The position numbers were made by a program, and so were the translations under genes. From a virus, in IMG/VR virus record IMGVR_UViG_3300002144_000287, positions 1 through 46,924 of that record: 46,924 bases of DNA; one strand, given 5' to 3'. Under the pieces are notes generated by a model that saw only the letters and a list, made by a program, of their open reading frames with translations, made no database searches and was not told the DNA's origin. Below, piece after piece: positions 7,302 through 14,168 of this stretch (position 1 is its first letter; each line of letters starts with the position of its first letter).

Positions 7302-7841
7302 ATGGATGCAATGATCGACATCGAAACACTGGGTACTCGTCCCGGATGTGTGGTGTTAACCATTGGAGCAGTTAAGTTTAACCCGAGTAGTTTTGCGGAA
7401 CCTGGTCCTGGGCTATATCTACGTCCAGATATTGAAGAACAAGTATCGTTGGGGCGTGAAATCCAAGAAGATACTGTACTTTGGTGGGAGCAACAAGCAG
7501 AAGATGTTAGGGAAGAAGCACTCAGTGAAGATAATCGCCAGGCGTTACTCGAAGTGACAAAAGAAATAAATCGCTTCCTCGTAGGCGTAAATAATATTTG
7601 GGCACAAGGACCCGCTTTTGACTTTGTTATAATGGAAAGCCTCTATAGGGATCTAGGCATTCCTACACCATGGAACTTTTGGCAGGTGCGGGATAGTCGC
7701 ACACTTTTCGGAGTACACGGTGACCCTCGCGAAAAAGGTAAAGCAGGACTGCATAATGCATTAGAAGATTGTGTAAGCCAAGCTACCGCAGTACAAAAAG
7801 TATATCACCAAATCGGAAAACACAATGAGAATCGAAACTGA
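7302..7841 (+). CDS. DEDDh 3'-5' exonuclease, DexA-like
   Basis: A 179-residue exonuclease of the DnaQ/DEDDh superfamily, like T4 DexA. Metal ligands visible are Asp6 and Glu8 (DIET), Asp107 (GPAFDFVIM) and, in the HNALED motif, His151 and Asp156. It should degrade single-stranded DNA 3' to 5', supplying nucleotides or acting in repair. The start at 7302 follows AGGAGAAG at ideal spacing; an in-frame ATG at 7236 lies inside the promoter and is rejected. It overlaps the following guaC by 17 bases. Confidence 0.9.
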   Translation: MDAMIDIETLGTRPGCVVLTIGAVKFNPSSFAEPGPGLYLRPDIEEQVSLGREIQEDTVLWWEQQAEDVREEALSEDNRQALLEVTKEINRFLVGVNNIWAQGPAFDFVIMESLYRDLGIPTPWNFWQVRDSRTLFGVHGDPREKGKAGLHNALEDCVSQATAVQKVYHQIGKHNENRN

Positions 7842-8988
7842 ACAGAAATACGACTATAAAGACGTGCTAATACGTCCAAAGCGTAGCACACTAGGATCAC
7901 GAAAAGAAGTAGATCTAGAACGCAAGTTTACTTTCCGTAACTACACTCCAGACTTTCCGGAAAACGTTGAGTCGTATCACTATCGTGGCGTGCCCATTAT
8001 GGCTGCTAATATGGACGGAGTTGGCACATTCGAAATGGCAGACACATTGGCTAAACAAGGCGTCTTTACTTGTTTAGTAAAAACATACAATATCGAAGAG
8101 CTAGTTAAATACTTCAATGAAGGGCATATCAATCGTTGCGATAATGTTGCTTATAGTATGGGAATCACTGATAAGGACTTTTATAAGTTTCAAAGTGTAT
8201 ATGGTGCTGTTACTACTAGCAACTTAAAATACGTATGCGTAGATGTAGCCAATGGATATTCTACACGCTTTGCTGAGTTTATTCGTAAATTGCGCACAGG
8301 ATATCCAAATATTGTAATCATCGCCGGTAATGTAGTCACAGGCGAAATGACGGAGGAGTTGATTCTTGCAGGAGCTGATATTGTCAAAGTGGGCATTGGT
8401 CCTGGTAGTGTTTGTACCACTCGCATTCAGACTGGTGTGGGCTATCCTCAGCTCTCTGCAGTCATTGAGTGTGCAGACGCAGCTCATGGCCTTGGTGGAC
8501 ACATTATTGCTGACGGCGGTTGCACTTGTCCTGGCGATGTTGCTAAGGCATTCGCAGCCGGAGCCGATTTTGTTATGCTGGGAGGGATGCTTGCCGGGCA
8601 CAACGAAGGTGGTGGTGAAGTAATCACAAAGTACTACTTAACCGACGAGCTGGAACCAATTCAACGTATGAGTGGGATTGACATGAACCGCGAGTTCCCA
8701 AAAGTAAAAGCAAAGCAGTTTATACAATTCTACGGCATGAGTAGCGATGCCGCGAATACAAAACATTTCGGCGGTCTTAAAGACTATAGAAGCGCCGAAG
8801 GCAGAGAAGTACTAGTACCATATCGCGGTGCAGTGCTAGCAACTGTACAGGATATACTAGGCGGCATTCGTAGTACATGTACGTATGCTGGAGCCAAGAC
8901 ATTAAAGCAATTGAGCAAATGCACAACATTTGTTCTTACTAATACCCAATACAATAGTGTATACGAACATATGGATAAATCAAAATGA
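7825..8988 (+). CDS. guaC: GMP reductase
   Basis: A 387-residue GMP reductase, converting GMP to IMP with NADPH. It matches E. coli GuaC along its length: [13 protein letters not shown], the AANMD motif, CVDVANGYS, and the active-site loop [13 protein letters not shown] with Cys197 and Thr199 as catalytic residues. GuaC is about 347 residues; the extra length comes mainly from about 25 residues inserted after GHNEGGGEV (near 255-290, before FYGMSS) and about 10 near residue 45. The family choice over IMP dehydrogenase rests on length, absence of a CBS domain and closer motif match. It probably shifts purine pools during replication. Confidence 0.93.
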   Translation: MRIETEQKYDYKDVLIRPKRSTLGSRKEVDLERKFTFRNYTPDFPENVESYHYRGVPIMAANMDGVGTFEMADTLAKQGVFTCLVKTYNIEELVKYFNEGHINRCDNVAYSMGITDKDFYKFQSVYGAVTTSNLKYVCVDVANGYSTRFAEFIRKLRTGYPNIVIIAGNVVTGEMTEELILAGADIVKVGIGPGSVCTTRIQTGVGYPQLSAVIECADAAHGLGGHIIADGGCTCPGDVAKAFAAGADFVMLGGMLAGHNEGGGEVITKYYLTDELEPIQRMSGIDMNREFPKVKAKQFIQFYGMSSDAANTKHFGGLKDYRSAEGREVLVPYRGAVLATVQDILGGIRSTCTYAGAKTLKQLSKCTTFVLTNTQYNSVYEHMDKSK

Positions 8989-9272
8989 AACTAAAACCAC
9001 TGCATAACCGTATCGTTGTTAAACAACAAGATACTAATAAAGAAACATCTACCGGCATTTTTCTTGTTAGTAATAAAGAAGAAGGTGTAGTCGAAGGCGA
9101 AGTTGTTGCTGTAGGCCCGGGAAAATACCAAGATGACAACACTTTCCTTGATGTTGTAGTTAACGTAGGAGATCGGGTGTTGTTTAACGTAGGGTCTGGG
9201 TTTAAAGTAGAGCTCGACAAAACATCGTATCATATGCTAACTGACGATGAGATTGTAGTGGTATTAGAATGA
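8985..9272 (+). CDS. groES: GroES-like co-chaperonin
   Basis: A 95-residue protein matching the Cpn10 fold: LKPLHNRIVVKQ at the start, then the mobile loop with the hydrophobic IFL at residues 25-27, aligned with the IVL of GroES that binds GroEL, then GVVEGEVVAVGPG and VNVGDRVLF. T4 uses its own co-chaperonin, gp31, with host GroEL to fold the capsid protein, and this could do likewise. The ATG overlaps the guaC stop (ATGA). No GroEL gene is present, so it should work with the host chaperonin. Confidence 0.93.
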   Translation: MKLKPLHNRIVVKQQDTNKETSTGIFLVSNKEEGVVEGEVVAVGPGKYQDDNTFLDVVVNVGDRVLFNVGSGFKVELDKTSYHMLTDDEIVVVLE

Positions 9273-9571
9273 ATATCATTATTGGACGTGAACACGCTGA
9301 ACAGTTAAAAGACAAGTACACAGTTCTAGAGCTAGAGAAGTTTACTCGCAACGATATTCTAATCGAAGCATATTGTGTAATCCCGGCTGATAAAATTAAT
9401 CTAGCAGATATGATGACGCTAGAGTCGGACCAGCGATTACATGCCGAGTTTATCGAAGCAAATTCCCGACAAGATTGGGAGCGTATGCGTGAACTAGACG
9501 AACATTTGCACGGAAAGTTTGGCGGGGAACTTGATAGTTTTTACGAAGAACTTTTATCAAGAGAACCATAA
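9269..9571 (+). CDS. hypothetical phage protein, 100 aa
   Basis: A 100-residue soluble, acidic protein without a recognised domain. An N-terminal beta-rich part (MNIIIGREHAEQLKDKYTVL) is followed by helical sequence with many E, D and R residues. The start overlaps the groES stop as ATGA. It is the last gene of the early run, before the late promoter at 9582. Function unknown. Confidence 0.7.
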   Translation: MNIIIGREHAEQLKDKYTVLELEKFTRNDILIEAYCVIPADKINLADMMTLESDQRLHAEFIEANSRQDWERMRELDEHLHGKFGGELDSFYEELLSREP

Positions 9572-9581
9572 TGTAGAATAG

Positions 9582-9589
9582 TATAAATA
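9582..9589 (+). promoter_or_regulatory. perfect T4 late promoter TATAAATA before csgF
   Basis: TATAAATA is identical to the T4 late -10 consensus. It lies 29 bases before the csgF ATG, in the gap after the early genes. It implies that the curli exporter genes are switched on late, together with virion genes. Confidence 0.65.
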
Positions 9590-9618
9590 CTACTGTTAGC
9601 AGTCAAGGGGTCACCATA

Positions 9619-10059
9619 ATGCGTACAGTAGTGTTTATTCTAGCAATTCTAGTTGCGACTACAGCAACATCAGCAGAATTAAACTTTCAATTTAATAGCC
9701 CTGCCTTTAATGGTATCGGCTATAGTTCTCACGTCTTAACAGTTGAACAATTAGAAGCAAATAGACGTAAGACTAGGCAAGACGACGCTCAAGCTAAAGC
9801 CGACAAATTATTAAGAGACGCCGAAAATACTAACATGGCTAAGTTTCTCAATAACTTAGAGTCAAGGGTATACGCAACACTATCAAAACAGTTAGCAGAT
9901 CAACTGTTTGCCGAAGAAGGTGCATCAAGCGGCGAAATGGATTTAATGGGCAACACTATTAAGTGGAGCAACGACGGATCCGAGATTACTCTGGAAATCA
10001 CCGACGAGTACGGATCCGTTACTACTGTTACTATACCAGTAGGAGACTTTCAATTTTGA
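9619..10059 (+). CDS. csgF: CsgF-like curli assembly factor
   Basis: A 146-residue exported protein. The signal peptide ends around residue 20 (ATTATSAE). The mature N-terminus LNFQFNSPAFNG matches CsgF, which starts MTFQFRNPNFGG and inserts this strand into the CsgG pore. The C-terminus (EITLEITDEYGSVTTVTIPV) also matches the E. coli CsgF tail NVTDRKTGQTSTIQV. E. coli CsgF is 138 residues. CsgF couples CsgG to surface nucleation of curli. It overlaps csgG and follows a perfect late promoter. Confidence 0.85.
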   Translation: MRTVVFILAILVATTATSAELNFQFNSPAFNGIGYSSHVLTVEQLEANRRKTRQDDAQAKADKLLRDAENTNMAKFLNNLESRVYATLSKQLADQLFAEEGASSGEMDLMGNTIKWSNDGSEITLEITDEYGSVTTVTIPVGDFQF

Positions 10060-10871
10060 AAAAGCTGTTGCTGTCATTGGTAGTCGTATCCTTACTAAGC
10101 GGATGCGGCATAACAAAGATTACCGGGCAAATTGACGATCCAGTGGCATGGTCTAATGGGTTAACCGGGCAACGACTTAAAGAGTTTAACGAATTAACAG
10201 CGCCTGCTGGGCCGCCAATGACTGTGGCTGTGTACAGTTTTGTAGACAAAACAGGACAACGTAAACCCAATGATAAAATTGCACAAATCAGCACTGCCGT
10301 TACGCAAGGAAGCGATGTATGGGTAATAGATGCGTTAAAAAGAGTCGGTGGCGGACAATGGTTTAAAGTAATCGAACGTGGTAATTTAGATGCACTAACT
10401 AAAGAACGACAGCTAATTAGACAAACAAGAGAACAGTATCAGGGTAAAGATGCAAAACCATTAAAGCCATTATTGTTTGCAGGCCTAATTGTAGATGGCG
10501 GCATTATAGCTTACGATAGTAACATAGTAAGTGGCGGTGTAGGAGTTAGGGTACTAGGAATAGGTCCAAATACACAATACCGTCAAGACCAAGTAACGGT
10601 GGCACTCAGAGTAGTTAGCGTGAATACCGGGGAAGTATTAGTGACAGTAAGTACCACTAAGACAATATTAAGTGTAGCAACTAGCGTTGGTGCATTTATG
10701 TTCTATGACATGGGTACAAAAAGTTTCGAAGCAGAAACCGGTAGTGCGGCAAACGAGCCTGTTAGTTTTGCTGTAAGAGCCGCCATTGAGCAAACAGTAG
10801 TTGAGATGATTAAACAAGGTGCGGCAAATGGGGTTTGGGATTTTAAACCAAACCCGCCGGCAAAGTGGTAG
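10056..10871 (+). CDS. csgG: CsgG-like curli secretion pore lipoprotein
   Basis: A 271-residue lipoprotein (E. coli CsgG is 277). The signal peptide ends in the lipobox LLSGC with Cys17. Later regions align closely with CsgG: YDSNIVSGGVGVRVLGIG, NTQYRQDQVTVALRVV, TGEVL, TKTILS, then NEPVSFAVRAAIE and WDFKP. CsgG forms a nonameric outer-membrane channel for curlins. Start TTG at 10056 was chosen because AGGAG at 10041-10045 is well spaced, it overlaps the csgF stop, and it begins the lipoprotein signal; the longer in-frame ORF reads through csgF. The constriction loop reads KIAQISTAV where E. coli has ASNFSTAV. Confidence 0.9.
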   Translation: MKKLLLSLVVVSLLSGCGITKITGQIDDPVAWSNGLTGQRLKEFNELTAPAGPPMTVAVYSFVDKTGQRKPNDKIAQISTAVTQGSDVWVIDALKRVGGGQWFKVIERGNLDALTKERQLIRQTREQYQGKDAKPLKPLLFAGLIVDGGIIAYDSNIVSGGVGVRVLGIGPNTQYRQDQVTVALRVVSVNTGEVLVTVSTTKTILSVATSVGAFMFYDMGTKSFEAETGSAANEPVSFAVRAAIEQTVVEMIKQGAANGVWDFKPNPPAKW

Positions 10872-10872
10872 A

Positions 10873-11334
10873 TTACCTGGTACCTAGTTCAGCTTCAGTG
10901 ACTCTCTTACGTAGCCCGGTACTGCTAAAGCTGTGATCTCGCTTATTATATACAATGTCGATGTTTCTGTCGATGCAAATCTGTTTTCCTGAAAACTCTT
11001 TATCGTAATATTCAACACCTAGAATACGCACGTCGATAGGCAACGTCAGTAGTATATCCTCAAGGTCTTTTTCAGTATTGTAAACAACAATTTCGTCAAC
11101 TGCCCGTTGACTACTTAACATAATTTGTCTCTCTACAATGCTTTGCACAGGTGTGTTTTTCGTCGGGCGATCTATACTGGCATCGTTTTGCAATCCAACA
11201 ATAAGATAGTCGCAATGATTTTTTGCTTCACTTAACATCGCTACGTGTCCTGCATGTAGCAAATCGAACTGGCTAAAGGTAATGCCAATTACCTTCTCGG
11301 CTTCTTTAAGTTCTTTAATTCGACTAAAAATCAT
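10873..11334 (-). CDS. cytidylyltransferase-like nucleotidyltransferase
   Basis: A 153-residue protein of the HxGH nucleotidyltransferase family, such as glycerol-3-phosphate cytidylyltransferase and the adenylyl domain of HldE. FDLLHAGH at 23-30 carries the HxGH motif (His27, His30) and SSTGLRKR at 137-144 matches the ISSTxxR-type motif. VERQIML at 67-73 is also typical. It should join a nucleotide to a phosphorylated sugar or polyol; the substrate is unknown. The ATG overlaps the clpS stop as ATGA. It converges on csgG with one base between them. Confidence 0.85.
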   Translation of the reverse strand: MIFSRIKELKEAEKVIGITFSQFDLLHAGHVAMLSEAKNHCDYLIVGLQNDASIDRPTKNTPVQSIVERQIMLSSQRAVDEIVVYNTEKDLEDILLTLPIDVRILGVEYYDKEFSGKQICIDRNIDIVYNKRDHSFSSTGLRKRVTEAELGTR

Positions 11335-11642
11335 GAGTCGGGTTCAATTTTAACTTGTAATGGGAATCCGTGATTACGAGCAAGCATTGTTACTTCAACA
11401 CCTTTTTGCTCTGCCATCTCGTGCGGCAATACTGCAACTACTGCTAACCCGTCGGTATGGATCTTGTCAGTTACTACTTCGGCTGGCTGTTGGTCGTAGT
11501 CAAATATTGCTTTTAATGCTTCAATTACAAACTCACGTGTCGTGACATCATCATTGATAAAAATAATTCGAAATTTATTAGGTTCGCGGAGGTTTTCTCT
11601 TACTCGTACACTGCGCTTAACGTCTTGATCTGATACCGACAT
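11331..11642 (-). CDS. clpS: ClpS N-degron adaptor
   Basis: A 103-residue ClpS. FRIIFINDDVTTREFVIEAL matches the core; Asn30, Asp31 (INDD) and His62 (KIHTDG) match the pocket that binds the alpha-amino group and side chain of N-degron substrates. The rest (EMAEQKGVEVTMLARNHGFPL) also follows the family. Normally ClpS delivers substrates to ClpA. No clpA is present here but clpX is about 1 kb away. AAAGG lies 13 bases before the ATG, and TATAAT occurs 5 bases before it. Confidence 0.9.
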   Translation of the reverse strand: MSVSDQDVKRSVRVRENLREPNKFRIIFINDDVTTREFVIEALKAIFDYDQQPAEVVTDKIHTDGLAVVAVLPHEMAEQKGVEVTMLARNHGFPLQVKIEPDS

Positions 11643-11674
11643 GGTTGATTATATACCTTTGTAATTTTAGTAGA

Positions 11675-11701
11675 AGTAGTGCAGATATGCTCTGCACTAC
11701 T
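11675..11701 (-). terminator. terminator-like hairpin after hsp20
   Basis: AGTAGTGCAGA and TCTGCACTACT form a perfect 11-base stem with a 5-base loop. It lies between the end of hsp20 and clpS. The following minus-strand sequence is only weakly T-rich (TTCTACT), so termination may be partial, or the hairpin may protect the 3' end. Confidence 0.55.
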
Positions 11702-11712
11702 AGTTTTAGCAC

Positions 11713-12153
11713 TTACTCTTGGAAAGTAATTGCAATTTTTTTAGGTTGTTTCTCTTCAGGAACAATACGCTCAAGCTGAATATACAGCATGCCGTTTTTC
11801 ATCCGAGCACCGTTAACTACAACATCGTCTGCTAGTGTGAAGCTACGCTTAAATTTGCGTACTGCAACACCGCGATGAATTAGTTCACCCTGTTCCTCAA
11901 CCTCTGTTGGATCATGAGAAATAGTTAGCACTCCGCTACTTGTTTCTATTTCGAGATCTTCTTGAGCAACCCCGGCTAACGCCATTTCAATTTGAAATGT
12001 GTTCTCGTGTTTACGAATGTTATACGGAGGGAACCCTGCATTCTGTGTATGTGCTGCCGGTCCGGCATGTCTGAACATAGTGTCAAGCAAGCGATCAAAG
12101 CCTACAGAGTGTGGGGTTAGTTTACTTACGTCAATGGTTGTTAGTCTATTCAT
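11713..12153 (-). CDS. Hsp20 small heat-shock protein
   Basis: A 146-residue small heat-shock protein with an alpha-crystallin domain at about 40-140. Typical elements are PPYNIRKHENTFQIEMALAG, the EIETSSGVLTI strand, HRGVAVRKFKRSFTLADDV and a C-terminal PKKIAI that serves as the IxI-type anchor. It resembles IbpA and the Hsp20 proteins common in marine T4-like phages. It should hold unfolded proteins. It has its own sigma70 promoter, an AGGAG ribosome site and a hairpin after it, so it can act as a single-gene unit. Confidence 0.92.
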   Translation of the reverse strand: MNRLTTIDVSKLTPHSVGFDRLLDTMFRHAGPAAHTQNAGFPPYNIRKHENTFQIEMALAGVAQEDLEIETSSGVLTISHDPTEVEEQGELIHRGVAVRKFKRSFTLADDVVVNGARMKNGMLYIQLERIVPEEKQPKKIAITFQE

Positions 12154-12220
12154 AATAATCTCCTTTAATTAAGCAAGACTGATTGTTGTAAGTCCACGGA
12201 ATTGTGCAACTTACATTTAT

Positions 12221-12249
12221 ATTGTAACAAATTACTTGACTCTTGTCAA
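12221..12249 (-). promoter_or_regulatory. sigma70 promoter of hsp20, TTGACA-17-TACAAT
   Basis: On the minus strand TTGACA (12249-12244) and TACAAT (12226-12221) are 17 bases apart, close to the ideal sigma70 promoter. The -10 overlaps TATAAATG, one base from the T4 late octamer (12214-12221), so the gene may be read both early and late. The leader is about 60 bases. Confidence 0.75.
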
Positions 12250-12267
12250 GGTCTGCTACAAATTTAT

Positions 12268-12609
12268 TTATTCATCTCCGATTAATGCTTCCAACATTTT
12301 ATAGTGTTCGTAAGCCTCTCGGAGTGCCGCATACTTTTCTAACTTTGCTGGATCGGGAGTTAAGATAGCAAGACGTTGTTCAATGCCTTCTAGCGTTTTA
12401 ACTAGGCTCTTACCTTTAATAGTAACATCGCCTTCGAAGTCTGCATTTCCTGTAACATACAGATCCGCCGTGTGAGTCCCTGCCGCAGTGAATGAATACT
12501 GAGGTTGTGTTGTTACAGGAATAGTTGACGCCATATTTGCCAAGTTGATATCCACCGAATCTAATGTAATTGTATAGATATCGTTATCTATTATGGTATT
12601 ATTCTGCAT
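12268..12609 (-). CDS. small phage protein, possibly structural
   Basis: A 113-residue protein. The first half is beta-rich and has a fibre-like stretch, [18 protein letters not shown], as seen in phage fibre and needle proteins. The second half is a helix ([10 protein letters not shown], then [19 protein letters not shown]). It overlaps clpX by 11 bases. The fibre-like repeat suggests a virion part, but function is not known. Confidence 0.65.
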   Translation of the reverse strand: MQNNTIIDNDIYTITLDSVDINLANMASTIPVTTQPQYSFTAAGTHTADLYVTGNADFEGDVTIKGKSLVKTLEGIEQRLAILTPDPAKLEKYAALREAYEHYKMLEALIGDE

Positions 12610-13822
12610 TATTGGTCTCCTTTATAAACTCAGGGTCGATGCCATTGATAATAGTGTCTGCGGTTATAACTATTTCTGTAACACCATCTGCTTTTAATGT
12701 CTTAAGATTGAACATATAGGGAACCAGTATACGCTCTATAACGCCTTTAAGTCCCCGGGCACCAAGTTTGTCTTTTAACGCTTGGTCTACAATTGCATCG
12801 ATTGCGCCAGTGTTAAATGTTAACTTAACCTTATCAACCCGGAAATAAAATGCCATCTGGTCAACAATGTTATTTTTTGGTTCGGTTAATATTCGGCTAA
12901 AGTCGTCTCTTGACAAAGCATCAATTTCTACTGCAACTGGAAATCGCCCAACGAATTCTGGTATTAACCCAAAGTCTATAAAATCCTTAGGCGACGCATC
13001 TTTACTTAGAACCTCGGTCTTTTCCGCAGTAGCAAACCCAATGGTCTTCCCAGTTCTATTTTTACTAATGATTTTATCTAGTCCAGCAAATGCACCTCCA
13101 GCAATGAACAATATATTTCTAGTGTCCATTTCGATTTCGTCTTTGTGTGCAGCCTCACCGTATAGTACTTTGCATGTTGTGCCTTCAACCATTTTCAACA
13201 ATGCTTGCTGTACACCTTCTCCTGAAATGTCGCGGGCTACACCGCCGGTGTTGTCGCTACGTTTTGCAATTTTATCTACTTCATCGATGAAAATAATACC
13301 ATTCTCCGCTGCGTCAATATCGCCGTCGGCGGCTAAAATTAAACGCTCAAGTATAGCACTAGCATCGTCGCCTACATACCCTGCCTCAGTTAACGTAGTG
13401 GCATCTATAATAACAAACGGCACATCTAAGAATCGGGCAATGGTCTTGGCTAACATAGTTTTGCCTGACCCAGTTGGTCCAAACATTAAAACATTACTCT
13501 TGTCCACTTCAACTTTGGGGTCGGCATGGTACAAACGCTTGTAATGGTTTACTACTGCAACGCTTAGATAGCGTTTAGCAACTTCTTGCCCTACTACGTA
13601 GTCGTCTAGAAACTCTTTTATCTTAACAGGGTTAAGAGAATTTTTAATGCTTTTCTTTTTCCCCGACAGGCTATGCTTTTCTGTAGTAAGGATATTGCCG
13701 CACAGTTCAATACATTCGTTGCAAATAGCGGCATCGTTACTAACAATTAGCTTTCCAACTTCTTCTTTTGTCTTCTCGCAAAAATTACATATCAAAGAAC
13801 GGTTTGATGTTTGTTGTGACAT
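12599..13822 (-). CDS. clpX: ClpX AAA+ unfoldase
   Basis: A 407-residue ClpX. The N-terminal zinc domain has Cys12, Cys15, Cys34 and Cys37. The AAA+ domain has Walker A GPTGSGKT at 115-122, pore loop GYVG at 148-151, Walker B IIFIDE at 176-181 and the sensor-2 GARGL motif near 355. The IGF loop that docks on ClpP is kept at 261-263. It should unfold proteins and feed them to ClpP. No clpP is present, so host ClpP is the likely partner. The gene overlaps its upstream neighbour by 38 bases and lacks a clear ribosome site. Confidence 0.95.
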   Translation of the reverse strand: MSQQTSNRSLICNFCEKTKEEVGKLIVSNDAAICNECIELCGNILTTEKHSLSGKKKSIKNSLNPVKIKEFLDDYVVGQEVAKRYLSVAVVNHYKRLYHADPKVEVDKSNVLMFGPTGSGKTMLAKTIARFLDVPFVIIDATTLTEAGYVGDDASAILERLILAADGDIDAAENGIIFIDEVDKIAKRSDNTGGVARDISGEGVQQALLKMVEGTTCKVLYGEAAHKDEIEMDTRNILFIAGGAFAGLDKIISKNRTGKTIGFATAEKTEVLSKDASPKDFIDFGLIPEFVGRFPVAVEIDALSRDDFSRILTEPKNNIVDQMAFYFRVDKVKLTFNTGAIDAIVDQALKDKLGARGLKGVIERILVPYMFNLKTLKADGVTEIVITADTIINGIDPEFIKETNNAE

Positions 13823-14168
13823 ATTTTATAAAAAATTCTGTTGGTTGAGTTAAGTATCTATCGTTTTTAAAGAAACGTTTTGGCCCATAGTGCATTGCCT
13901 TAGGATGTTGTACTAACTTATCCTTGGCTGGGCTAATTGAATTAGGACTTGTGTTAATTAACACTGTGTCAGACTTGTTAAATGCTGTTTCTAACCAATC
14001 TAACAAGTTGTATTGTTCTAAGTAAATGTAGACATTAAAATCAGTGCCTACATTTTTACATAACAATGCTATATTGCTAACATCATCCTCAGTTGGGTCA
14101 ATTAGCAGTACAGTGTAATTGTCAATTGAATCTAAAAAGTCCGGCGGTGTTATAAAATTACTGTACAT
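13785..14168 (-). CDS. hypothetical phage protein, 127 aa
   Basis: A 127-residue protein of unknown function. It has an alternating beta/alpha pattern ([22 protein letters not shown] is the clearest part, in two short pieces) that could be a small Rossmann-like or receiver-like fold, then a basic section ([14 protein letters not shown]). It overlaps the large membrane protein gene by 11 bases and clpX by 38. Confidence 0.65.
   Translation of the reverse strand: MYSNFITPPDFLDSIDNYTVLLIDPTEDDVSNIALLCKNVGTDFNVYIYLEQYNLLDWLETAFNKSDTVLINTSPNSISPAKDKLVQHPKAMHYGPKRFFKNDRYLTQPTEFFIKYVTTNIKPFFDM

Noticed and set aside
12867-13544. Plus-strand frame of 225 codons opposite clpX
   Set aside because: A shadow of the conserved ClpX coding sequence; no ribosome site or recognisable product.
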